In this document: one piece after another, positions 7,616 to 13,905 of the stretch
Layout of the letters: every line of letters begins with the position of its first letter
Numbering within the stretch: the first letter of the stretch is position 1
Source: a bacterium
GTDB lineage: Bacteria > Babelota > Babeliae > Babelales > CAIQNR01
Direction: 5' to 3'
DNA length: 17,431 nucleotides
Assembly (NCBI GenBank): GCA_947502805.1
Contig: CANNBR010000014.1
Location: 1-17,431, forward strand
Position numbers and translations under genes: made by a program
Notes under the pieces: generated by a model
What the model was told of the DNA's origin: nothing
Seen by the model: only the letters and a program-made list of their open reading frames with translations
The model's database searches: none

Positions 7616-7712
7616 GACAAAAATCCTTACTAAGAAATGAAACAATGAATTTAAGTATAAGGAAGAAAAGAAAAAATCCTAGGTTCTGTTGAGTTTTATC
7701 GTAAGGATACTC

Positions 7713-7765
7713 ATTGTCCTCAGCGAGGCGAGAGATGCTGAAACTTTCGTTTTGCTGAGGACAAT
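7713..7765 (+). repeat. Long hairpin palindrome between nupC and prfA
   Basis: ATTGTCCTCAGC (7713-7724) and GCTGAGGACAAT (7754-7765) are a perfect 12-bp inverted repeat. The next ten positions inward (7725-7734 with 7744-7753) also pair completely if G-U is allowed: six Watson-Crick and four G-U. The loop is 7735-7743. All four G-U positions have G on the left and T on the right, so the full 22-pair stem exists only in plus-strand RNA. Both flanking genes are on the minus strand. About 30 bases to its left, 7680-7700 resembles 12561-12581. Confidence 0.8.
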
Positions 7766-7797
7766 AAGCGCAAGCACATAAAGGAAAAAATTCTAGA

Positions 7798-7841
7798 AAA
7801 AATAAGCAAAAAATAAAGCTCAGGATTTTACTCCTGAGCTT
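7798..7841 (-). terminator. Strong hairpin terminator downstream of prfA
   Basis: AAGCTCAGGA (7816-7825) and TCCTGAGCTT (7832-7841) form a perfect ten-pair stem with a six-base loop. On the minus strand it is followed by a T-rich run (complement of 7798-7815, interrupted by GC). This is the second of two minus-strand terminators after prfA. It lies about 165 bases beyond the stop codon. Confidence 0.65.
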
Positions 7842-7855
7842 ATTACTATCTAATC

Positions 7856-7878
7856 AAAAAACGGTTCTGAATCGAACC
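7856..7878 (-). terminator. First rho-independent terminator downstream of prfA
   Basis: On the minus strand GGTTC-GATTCA-GAACC (7863-7878) is a five-pair stem followed by G and six T (complement of 7856-7861). It lies about 130 bases past prfA. Together with the hairpin at 7816-7841 it forms a tandem terminator. Confidence 0.55.
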
Positions 7879-8006
7879 ATGAGTAATCATTGTATCACAA
7901 AAAACTCTTTAGTCTAGCGGCCCATCAAGCTTTTCAAGCAATCGCTATTAGAAAAGCACGGTCTAGTATGCATTATCAACTACTTTAAGCTCAAAATGAG
8001 AGGGAT

Positions 8007-9065
8007 TTATTTTTTATTACGTCGCTCATCACGTTCATGCTGCATCAATGCTTCGACGATATCATCCATTTGACCAGTCATGATGATATCTAATTTTTTG
8101 AGCGTTACTTCAACCTGATGATCGGTAATACGATTTTGAGGATAATTGTAGGTACGAACTTTTTCAGCGCGCATACCGCGACCAATCAATTCTTTACGAT
8201 GTTCAGAAAGCTCAGCTTCCTGTTTTTGTTGTTGCGCCGTAATAATACGAGAACGCAAAACCTTCATCGCTTTTGCTTTGTTTTTATGTTGAGAGCGTTC
8301 GTCCTGACAAGACACCACAATACCAGTTGGTAAATGGGTAATGCGAATAGCTGAGTCAGTTGTATTAACGTGCTGACCACCCGCACCACTGGCACGGAAT
8401 GTGTCAATGCGTAAAAACTCAGGAGAAATATCAACTTCTATCTCATCAACTTCCGGAAGCACCGCTACCGTTGCTGTGGAAGTATGAATACGGCCTTGCG
8501 TTTCTGTTGCAGGAACACGTTGAACTCGGTGAACACCAGATTCATGTTTTAAATGCCCATACACATCTTCCCCTTCAATACTGACAACCACATCCTTAAT
8601 ACCACCAAGGTCTGTCTCACTCATACTGATAACATTCGCTTGCCATCCTTTAGTGAATGCATAACTGGTGTACATCTTTAAAAGATCAGCAGCAAAAAGA
8701 GCAGCCTCTTGGCCGCCAGCTCCTGCACGAACTTCTAAAAAGACTGACTTTTTATCGTAGGGATTCGGTGGATACATTAGATCATCAAGTTCTTTTTCAA
8801 CCTGAGCTTTATTCTGTTGCAATGTTACAAGTTCATCTGCAAAAAGCTGCGCCATTTCAGCGTCAGTGTTTTCTTTTTGCTGTTCTTGAATCGCAACAAT
8901 CTCAGATTGAAACTCATCAATAGCACGCATTCTTTCCAAAAAGTTCTTTAACTGAGAAAGCTCTTTTTGTAAAACATGGCGCTGACGTGTATCAACAGTA
9001 ACACCCGATAGAAGCTCTGTAAGCTCATCATATCGGGCCTGCATGGTTTGTTTCTTATCGGACAT
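8007..9065 (-). CDS. prfA: Peptide chain release factor 1
   Basis: Class I release factor that reads UAA and UAG in the ribosomal A site and triggers peptide release. The 352 residues are the normal RF1 length. The stop-codon-reading tripeptide is PAT in VQRVPATETQGRIHTSTATV, of the RF1 PxT type; RF2 would have SPF. The catalytic GGQ lies in RASGAGGQHVNTTDSAIRI, followed by SCQDERSQHKNKAKAM. The N-terminal alpha-helical domain 1 is present. The ATG has GGA five bases upstream. It follows rpmE by 34 bases on the same strand, an arrangement found in many bacteria, and is probably co-transcribed with it. No prmC methyltransferase gene follows; two tandem terminators do. Confidence 0.97.
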   Translation of the reverse strand: MSDKKQTMQARYDELTELLSGVTVDTRQRHVLQKELSQLKNFLERMRAIDEFQSEIVAIQEQQKENTDAEMAQLFADELVTLQQNKAQVEKELDDLMYPPNPYDKKSVFLEVRAGAGGQEAALFAADLLKMYTSYAFTKGWQANVISMSETDLGGIKDVVVSIEGEDVYGHLKHESGVHRVQRVPATETQGRIHTSTATVAVLPEVDEIEVDISPEFLRIDTFRASGAGGQHVNTTDSAIRITHLPTGIVVSCQDERSQHKNKAKAMKVLRSRIITAQQQKQEAELSEHRKELIGRGMRAEKVRTYNYPQNRITDHQVEVTLKKLDIIMTGQMDDIVEALMQHERDERRNKK

Positions 9066-9099
9066 GGAAATCCAGTCGCGTTAGATAATGCTGAACTAA

Positions 9100-9315
9100 C
9101 TATTTTTTCTTAGGCGTAGTAGCAGCATAACGTTGTGCAAACTTTTCAATACGCCCAGCGGTATCAACAAATTTTTGTTGTCCAGTGTAAAACGGGTGAC
9201 AAGCTGAACACAAAGTTGCACGGATTTCTTTAACAGCGGAACGTGTTAAAAACTGATTACCACATGAACAATGGACGGTTACGTCATAAAGTTCTGGGTG
9301 AAGATCTTTTTTCAT
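9100..9315 (-). CDS. rpmE: 50S ribosomal protein L31 (zinc-binding type)
   Basis: Small ribosomal protein at the junction of the large and small subunits. The 71 residues are the usual L31 size, beginning MKKDLHPELYDVTVHCSCG. Four cysteines in the CxC plus CxxC arrangement (C16, C18, C36, C39) identify the zinc-containing form. HPFYTGQQKFVDTAGRIEKF is the conserved family core. A purine-rich AGAGG lies eight bases before the ATG. It is the first gene of the rpmE-prfA pair. A possible promoter on the minus strand is TTGAGT (complement of 9358-9363) with TAGAAT (complement of 9337-9342), but the 15-bp spacing is short, so I hold it loosely. Confidence 0.97.
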   Translation of the reverse strand: MKKDLHPELYDVTVHCSCGNQFLTRSAVKEIRATLCSACHPFYTGQQKFVDTAGRIEKFAQRYAATTPKKK

Positions 9316-9605
9316 AAGGGCTACCTCTTTCTCTCTATTCTAGATCTCATATACGACACTCAACATTTCCTTAGTATCCTGCAAAAGGAGCTTTTTGTAA
9401 AGACCAGTAAGCAAAAACCCTCAGTATCACCCTTTCAGCTCAATAACCAATTTTTTAACCTCTCTTTACTGCCTAAACTTTTAGCTTATTTCACCCATAA
9501 CGCCAACCTTCAAAGCCAAAATCTCATCTTCGATTTTTATTCAATTCATGTATCCTAAGCTTTTACGTACTTATTATTGCGTTATTTTAAGAAAGGAAAC
9601 GCCGT

Positions 9606-10148
9606 ATGAAAAAAAGAACAAAATCTTTTGGAGCTGCTTTAGTGCTTGGAGGAATACTCTGCAGTGGGCTTACCCATACCAAATGCAGACAAGAACCGAC
9701 CATCGATAAAAAAGAAGATCCAAAAGATAAAAATCCGGAAATTGCTCCTGCTACTCGAACAAAAAAACAACCCGCTATTGATACTACCAAACGAATTACT
9801 ATGCCTTCAGGCTGGTCGTACGAAATCATCACTGCAGCTCCTGCTGATGCGCAAATCGCTCAAAATGGCCAAAAAGTATCGGTTCATTACACTGGCTGGC
9901 TTGATAACAATGGCAAAGAAGGAAAAAAATTTGATAGCTCCGTTGACCGTGGACAAAAATTTGAATTTTACCTTGGAAGAGGTGCAGTTATCAGAGGGTG
10001 GGATGAAGCAGTTGCTAATATGAAGATTGGTGAAAAAATCCGCATCTACCTTCCTGCTGACCTTGCTTATGGCAATCGAGGAGCGGGCAACCTTATCCCT
10101 GCAAATGCAGCCCTTATTTTTGACATTGAATTATTTGAAGCAAAATGA
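9606..10148 (+). CDS. Exported FKBP-type peptidyl-prolyl isomerase
   Basis: Catalyses cis-trans isomerisation of X-Pro bonds, here probably in the periplasm to help fold envelope proteins. The 180 residues comprise a hydrophobic N-terminal segment (about 8-22), a charged linker rich in Lys, Asp and Glu (about 30-65) and one FKBP domain (about 68-180). The domain has VSVHYTGWLDNN, KKFDSSVDRG, VIRGWDEAVANMKIGEK and LAYGNRGAGNLIP, and ends in FDIELFEAK. The pocket aromatic residues, including the Trp of GWDEAV, are kept. Cys19 follows GIL, a poor lipobox, so a lipoprotein is not certain. AAAGGA lies eight bases before the ATG. Its stop codon lies in the hairpin 10145-10165. The gene at 10417 is a close paralogue. 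Confidence 0.93.
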   Translation: MKKRTKSFGAALVLGGILCSGLTHTKCRQEPTIDKKEDPKDKNPEIAPATRTKKQPAIDTTKRITMPSGWSYEIITAAPADAQIAQNGQKVSVHYTGWLDNNGKEGKKFDSSVDRGQKFEFYLGRGAVIRGWDEAVANMKIGEKIRIYLPADLAYGNRGAGNLIPANAALIFDIELFEAK

Positions 10149-10230
10149 CACAATTTGTGTGTCATCCTCAGAGAATGAAGTGATCGGTACGGGCAACCAG
10201 GCGTAACAAGAAAAAGCCCTCATAAAATAA
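10145..10230 (+). repeat. Palindromic dispersed repeat, partial copy
   Basis: It begins with the hairpin ATGACACA-ATTTG-TGTGTCAT (10145-10165), which contains the stop codon of the preceding FKBP gene and looks like the right end of one repeat joined to the left end of another. The rest matches the left half of the next copy: 10177-10227 and 10284-10334 are 51-bp direct repeats without indels and with only two or so differences. The segment equivalent to 10251-10283 and the whole right arm are missing. Confidence 0.75.
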
Positions 10231-10234
10231 ACAA

Positions 10235-10397
10235 TGTCATCCCCAGAGAATAAAGTCGCAGCAGCGTAAAACGCTGGCTAGACGAAGTGATCGGTACGGG
10301 GAACCAGGCGTAACAAGAAAAAGTCCTCATAAAAAAGGATTTATTATAACATACCAAAGATTCCCTTACCGCTTACTATCGCAAGCTGGGAATGACA
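10235..10397 (+). repeat. Palindromic dispersed repeat, copy 2
   Basis: The left end TGTCATCCCCAG and right end CTGGGAATGACA are inverted, as in the copy at 5075-5244. The two copies share long blocks: CCCCAGAGAA, AAAGTCGCA, TAGACGAAGTGA, AAAGATTCCCTTACCGCT and GGGAATGACAC. The inner stem is more degenerate than in copy 1. At the place where copy 1 has the glycosyltransferase ATG, this copy has ATA, so it offers no start codon. It lies between the two FKBP genes. Confidence 0.85.
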
Positions 10398-10416
10398 CTA
10401 AACTAAGGAGAGAACT

Positions 10417-10872
10417 ATGAATAAAGCACTAAAATATATAAGCATCACCCTTTTACTAGGCGGAATAGCTTATGTTACGTACAACCATTTTTACACTAAA
10501 CAGGAAACTATGAAACGAATTACTGAACAATCAGGATTATCATACGAAATTATTACCCCTGCTGCTGCAGATGCGCAAAGCCCTCAAAAGGGCCAAACCG
10601 TATCCGTTCACTACACCGGCTGGATTGATGAAAACGGACAAACTGGAAAAAAGTTTGATTCTTCTGTTGACCGCGGACAACAATTCCAATTCCCTCTTGG
10701 TCAAGGCTATGTAATCGCCGGCTGGGACGAAGCAGTTGCAGGCATGAAGATTGGCGAAAAACGCCGCGTCTTTATTCCAGCAAACCTTGGCTACGGCGCA
10801 CGTGGAGCAGGAGCTGCAATTCCTCCTCATGCAAATCTTATTTTTGATATCGAACTATTCGACGCAAACTAA
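10417..10872 (+). CDS. Membrane-anchored FKBP-type peptidyl-prolyl isomerase
   Basis: Second prolyl isomerase, 151 residues. Residues 1-7 are basic and about 8-24 hydrophobic (YISITLLLGGIAYVTYN), most likely an uncleaved anchor or signal peptide that places the FKBP domain in the periplasm. The domain (about 38-151) contains VSVHYTGWIDENG, KKFDSSVDRGQQFQFPLG, VIAGWDEAVAGMKIGEK and LGYGARGAGAAIPPHA, and ends in FDIELFDAN, with the conserved pocket residues. It is very similar to the domain encoded at 9606-10148 but lacks its charged linker. AAGGAG lies six bases before the ATG. The pair is best explained by local duplication, with repeat copies now between the two genes. A strong terminator follows at 10937. 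Confidence 0.94.
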   Translation: MNKALKYISITLLLGGIAYVTYNHFYTKQETMKRITEQSGLSYEIITPAAADAQSPQKGQTVSVHYTGWIDENGQTGKKFDSSVDRGQQFQFPLGQGYVIAGWDEAVAGMKIGEKRRVFIPANLGYGARGAGAAIPPHANLIFDIELFDAN

Positions 10873-10936
10873 GAACTTTTTCACTATTCGCCCGACGCTC
10901 ACTTTGTATCGCTGGGAACAACGAGTTGAAAAATAA

Positions 10937-10983
10937 AATAAAATAGCTGATCAGTGTAAAAACCGATCAGCTATTTTATTTTT
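10937..10983. terminator. Strong bidirectional rho-independent terminator
   Basis: AATAAAATAGCTGATC (10937-10952) and GATCAGCTATTTTATT (10965-10980) form a perfect 16-pair stem with a 12-base loop. It is flanked by A-rich and T-rich tails, so it can end the FKBP transcript on the plus strand and the convergent protease gene on the minus strand. Confidence 0.9.
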
Positions 10984-10999
10984 GTAGAAAGACTTATTT

Positions 11000-11890
11000 T
11001 TATTTCTGTCCTTCTTTTTTCTTAAGTTGAGCAGCGATTTCGTTCAAGTATGCAATACGCTCTGAAGGACGAGGATGATCCTGAAGTGACCACACGAAAT
11101 CAGTTAAAGAAATTACTGCTTGCTTCTTGTTCTTTTCTGACCAATCTAATTTTGAAAAAACTTCTGTCCATTCGCTATGCAATTTTTTTTCATAAGGAAG
11201 AAATACTTCTTTAAAATAGAAAGCTAAGTTTTCAGCTCTCTCAATAGTATCAGCAGCATGTCTATCACAGCGCTCTTCTTGTTGTTGAGCGCGTTTTTTT
11301 TGTGCAAATGTTAAACCTAACCAAGAAGCTATTCCAGTTACAGCCATAAGTTTTTTGCTGCCACCAGCAACTCTAGCCATTTTACCAGCTATAATTGACG
11401 CAGGAAAAATTGTTCCCATCTCAATATGTCGTTCAAATATATCTGGATGCTTTAAATGATCAACTTCATGAGAAAGCAGTCCATTTAAAATATGTTTTCT
11501 TTCCAATGTTTCACCAAGAAAAGAATTTCCATCCAAAACATCTCTACTTCTTCTGTCTAGAAATATAAATTCCTCATCTCCATTTCTTACAGTTTGATCA
11601 GCCTCGCTATCTTTTATTGAAATAGAATGCCCATGAGACTTGTAAAATGCTTTCACTTCTTCTTGCGATCCTTGCGACAATGTTGTTTCTGTATGTGGAA
11701 CAAACTGCAAAGCATTTTGTCGAAGATAGTAAAACCCAGCGCCATTTACTCCTAAAACCACTCCCGCTACCGCAGCTGTTTTTGAACAAAATACTTTATT
11801 TAAAAAACTTCTTGCTCCATGCATTGCCTGAGCATCTTGACCAAAACCTGCACCAGCAAGTAATAGCACCGTTATTATTTTATTTTTCAT
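11000..11890 (-). CDS. Exported M48-type zinc metalloprotease
   Basis: 296 residues. A signal peptide covers about residues 1-22 (cleavage after AQA). The zinc site is HEVDH (141-145), a variant of HExxH in LLSHEVDHLKHPD. The third ligand is probably Glu205 in EERCDRHAAD, matching the ExxxD pattern of M48 enzymes. The C-terminal DHPRPSERIAYL (271-282) is the M48 hallmark with conserved His and Arg. Hydrophobic stretches at about 38-56 and 181-196 could be membrane segments or a hydrophobic core. M48 enzymes such as HtpX, BepA and Oma1 act in membrane and envelope quality control, so a periplasmic proteolytic role is inferred. GGAG lies seven bases before the ATG. It stands alone and shares the terminator at 10937-10983 with the FKBP gene. 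Confidence 0.85.
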   Translation of the reverse strand: MKNKIITVLLLAGAGFGQDAQAMHGARSFLNKVFCSKTAAVAGVVLGVNGAGFYYLRQNALQFVPHTETTLSQGSQEEVKAFYKSHGHSISIKDSEADQTVRNGDEEFIFLDRRSRDVLDGNSFLGETLERKHILNGLLSHEVDHLKHPDIFERHIEMGTIFPASIIAGKMARVAGGSKKLMAVTGIASWLGLTFAQKKRAQQQEERCDRHAADTIERAENLAFYFKEVFLPYEKKLHSEWTEVFSKLDWSEKNKKQAVISLTDFVWSLQDHPRPSERIAYLNEIAAQLKKKEGQK

Positions 11891-12260
11891 CTTTATTCTC
11901 CATAATTGTTTTTTTTAAGCTTCCATTAGCTTTTTACACTCTTTTTTAAAAGTGATCATCGCTTTTCTTGAGCTTAATCGACTAGACATTAGCCTATTAT
12001 ATATTCAAATGAACCATTCATTTTTCAATATTACTAATTGAATTATATAGGATTTATAGCTTTTTACAAGTGGCTCCCCTGGCCTACCAGCTTTTAAGCA
12101 GAAAACTTTTTTTAATTGCCAGCTTGTGGAAAAAACAGTTATAAATAGATTGATTAAATAGAAAGGTGAGCTAGCCTAATCGAAATAAGAATAAGTAACC
12201 TCGCTACATAGAATAAATAAAAAAAAGAAGAAGCCTTAATTAACCATAAAGGAACACATC
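11891..12260. other. 370-bp divergent intergenic region with a structured island
   Basis: No gene is visible. Most of it is AT-rich and should contain the promoters of both flanking genes, but I see no convincing -35/-10 pair. The part 12066-12127 is richer in G and C and folds: ACAAG-TGGC (12066-12074) pairs with 12118-12127 through nine pairs and one bulged G, enclosing CTGG-CCTA-CCAG (12079-12090). There is also an AT-rich stem AATGAA/TTCATT at 12008-12022. A small RNA is possible; there is no terminator-like T-run after it on either strand. Confidence 0.3.
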
Positions 12261-12563
12261 ATGCGTATACCTTTTGTTGCTGTATACTTTGCACTTTCAA
12301 GCTCATTGCTAAGCGCGGCTGCTTCACCCTTTTTTGCACAAGCACGCATGACCTTCTCCCAGCTTTTTACCTACGCAACACAATCACAATTTCCTTTTAC
12401 CTTTATTGTAGTTTTAGGAGTTGTCTCATTATGGAGAGGAGCCTGGGGCTTAATGGATTTGCACATTTTCCCAAAAAACACATCTCTCAGCTATGTCGTT
12501 TCGCTCATTATTGGTCTTATTGTTTTGCTAAGCACCTTTGATTTATCAAGACAGTTTCTCTAG
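12261..12563 (+). CDS. Small conserved-looking membrane protein of unknown function
   Basis: 100 residues. The N-terminus (about 5-22) is a signal peptide or first membrane segment. Two further hydrophobic segments lie at about 45-60 and 78-93, joined by SLWRGAWGLMDLHIFPKN. A short membrane protein with a Trp-Arg-Gly-x-Trp-x-Leu-x-Asp loop followed by an aromatic-Phe-Pro element resembles a widespread uncharacterised family, from memory and not checked. AAAGGA lies seven bases before the ATG. It is not obviously in an operon; a terminator follows at 12726. No function can be assigned. Confidence 0.7.
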   Translation: MRIPFVAVYFALSSSLLSAAASPFFAQARMTFSQLFTYATQSQFPFTFIVVLGVVSLWRGAWGLMDLHIFPKNTSLSYVVSLIIGLIVLLSTFDLSRQFL

Positions 12564-12725
12564 ATTCCGTTGAGTTTCGTCATCTCTCTACCCAGAAACA
12601 GAGGCCTGCAAGGAGGGCCATTTGCTATTTATGCACTGTGCTGTACGATTAAAAGCATGAATATAAATACAAAAAAATCCAAAACGTCACTAGCTAACAC
12701 CTCGGTTAACTTCTCTAACAGTTCT

Positions 12726-12753
12726 AACGGCCATCTCTGTGCCGTTTCTTTTT
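12726..12753 (+). terminator. Rho-independent terminator after the small membrane protein gene
   Basis: AACGGC (12726-12731) pairs with GCCGTT (12741-12746), a six-pair GC-rich stem with a nine-base loop, followed by TCTTTTT. It lies about 160 bases past the stop of the gene at 12261. The 12564-12725 stretch between holds no credible gene; it begins with the short motif shared with 7680-7700. Confidence 0.65.
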
Positions 12754-12763
12754 CATATTATAC

Positions 12764-12848
12764 ACGCGGGGGGTCGCAGTATGCCTAAGGTATAAAAACC
12801 CTTAAGCTCAACGCGCACAAGTCCCCCAGTTAAAACCTGGGGTTTTTT
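12764..12848 (+). promoter_or_regulatory. Structured leader with mutually exclusive stems ending in a terminator (possible attenuator)
   Basis: The segment lies between the terminator at 12726 and the ABC operon at 12930. GGGGG in 12768-12773 can pair with CCCCC (12823-12827), enclosing a stem 12783-12790/12800-12807 with one mismatch. The same C-run is the left arm of the terminator at 12824-12848, so the long-range stem and the terminator exclude each other, as expected of an attenuator. A four-codon open frame (MPKV) begins at 12781. I recognise no known riboswitch or T-box consensus and no run of Trp codons. It could instead be an independent small RNA. The function is inferred. Confidence 0.4.
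12824..12848 (+). terminator. Strong rho-independent terminator upstream of the ABC operon
   Basis: CCCCAG (12824-12829) and CTGGGG (12837-12842) form a six-pair, GC-rich stem with a seven-base loop, followed directly by six T. It lies about 80 bases before the start codon of the ABC substrate-binding protein and no gene ends just before it. It therefore terminates either a small RNA or the leader of the operon itself. Confidence 0.85.
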
Positions 12849-12929
12849 GTTGCCTATTTTCGCTCTCTGTGGACGACTGTAAAAAAATAACTAAAGTAGT
12901 TTATCGGATAAATTCTAAGGAGATACAAA

Positions 12930-13892
12930 ATGAATAAAAAAATAATAATAATGGTGGCTCTAGTAGGAGCGTTTGTTTTGAGTTTTGTTATTGCTAAAAA
13001 GATTCGAAAACAAACAACAACTTTGTACACGATTGGTATTTTGCAAACTGCCTCCCATCCAGCGCTTGATGCAGTTCGAGATGGTTTTATGGAAGAGTTG
13101 CAAACTAAGCTGGGAGCTGATGTTTCTTTTATTGTGCAAAATGCACAAGGATCAGTTTCGCAAGCGCATACCATAGCGCAACAATTTCATTCAAATAAGA
13201 AACTGAGTGGTGTGTTTGCCATTGCTACTCCTGCAGCGCAAGCAATGAGTGCAGTAGAAAAAGCAAAACCGATTTTTATAGCAGCAGTAACTGATCCACA
13301 TGCTTTGGGGTTAATCTATCCGATGACAAATGTGTGTGGAGCAACTGATGCAATTAATGTACCTGCTGAAATTGATATGCTTGTGCAATTGGTTCCAACT
13401 GCAAAAACTGTTGGTCTTTTATATACTTCTGGGGAAACTAATTCACTTGTAATGGCAAAGCAGATGAGGCAAGAGCTTGAAGCACGAGGTTTGATAGTTA
13501 CTGATTTTGCAGTTACTAATGAATCAGATTTAGCAGCGCTCACAGAATTAGCATGCAGAAAAGTTGCTGTACTTCTTGCCCCTACTGATAACATGGTTGC
13601 TTCTGCTATCTCTTTGATTACAACGATAACGTTAAAAAACAAAAAACCATTAGTGGTCAGTGATAACATGCTTGTAAAATTTGGCCCTCTTGCTGCGCGT
13701 GGTGTTGATTACAGAGCGAGTGGTAAACAGGCTGCTCAAGTGGCATATTCAGTACTTGTTGATGGTGAAAAACCTTATGAATCACCTATCAAACAAGGCG
13801 ATTGTAAAGAAGTTTTTATAAACAAAGCGACTCTTGACACATTAGGGATCATAGTGCCAGAGGCATTAAAGAACGATGTTGTATTGGTTTAA
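12930..13892 (+). CDS. ABC transporter substrate-binding protein (TrpX-like, ABC_sub_bind family)
   Basis: Extracytoplasmic binding protein that hands a small solute, probably an amino acid, to the permease encoded next. The 320 residues begin with a basic start and a hydrophobic anchor (about 3-22) without a lipobox Cys, so it is probably membrane-tethered or cleaved into the periplasm. The body shows the family pattern: YTIGILQTASHPALDAVRDGF, NAQGS, the hinge segment GVFAIATPAAQA, AVTDPHALGL, VGLLYTSGE, and GVDYRASGKQAAQVAYSVL near the end. The best-studied relative, streptococcal TrpX, binds aromatic amino acids; I infer a similar ligand. AAGGAG lies eight bases before the ATG. It is the first gene of a three-gene operon, with a gap of 13 bases to the permease. 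Confidence 0.88.
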   Translation: MNKKIIIMVALVGAFVLSFVIAKKIRKQTTTLYTIGILQTASHPALDAVRDGFMEELQTKLGADVSFIVQNAQGSVSQAHTIAQQFHSNKKLSGVFAIATPAAQAMSAVEKAKPIFIAAVTDPHALGLIYPMTNVCGATDAINVPAEIDMLVQLVPTAKTVGLLYTSGETNSLVMAKQMRQELEARGLIVTDFAVTNESDLAALTELACRKVAVLLAPTDNMVASAISLITTITLKNKKPLVVSDNMLVKFGPLAARGVDYRASGKQAAQVAYSVLVDGEKPYESPIKQGDCKEVFINKATLDTLGIIVPEALKNDVVLV

Positions 13893-13905
13893 CAGAGGGG
13901 AAATA

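Noticed and set aside
7850..7990. tRNA gene suggested by GGTTCGATTC on the minus strand
   Set aside because: The T-arm-like piece is part of a five-pair hairpin followed by six T, a terminator. No acceptor stem, D-arm or anticodon arm can be built around it.
9271..9558. 95-codon plus-strand open frame between rpmE and the FKBP gene
   Set aside because: It starts inside rpmE on the opposite strand, has no ribosome-binding site and a low-complexity product. The 9316-9605 gap otherwise shows only the weak rpmE promoter candidate.
12570..12788. 72-codon plus-strand open frame after the small membrane protein gene
   Set aside because: It has no ribosome-binding site, reads through the terminator hairpin at 12726-12746 and into the structured leader, and its product has no recognisable pattern.
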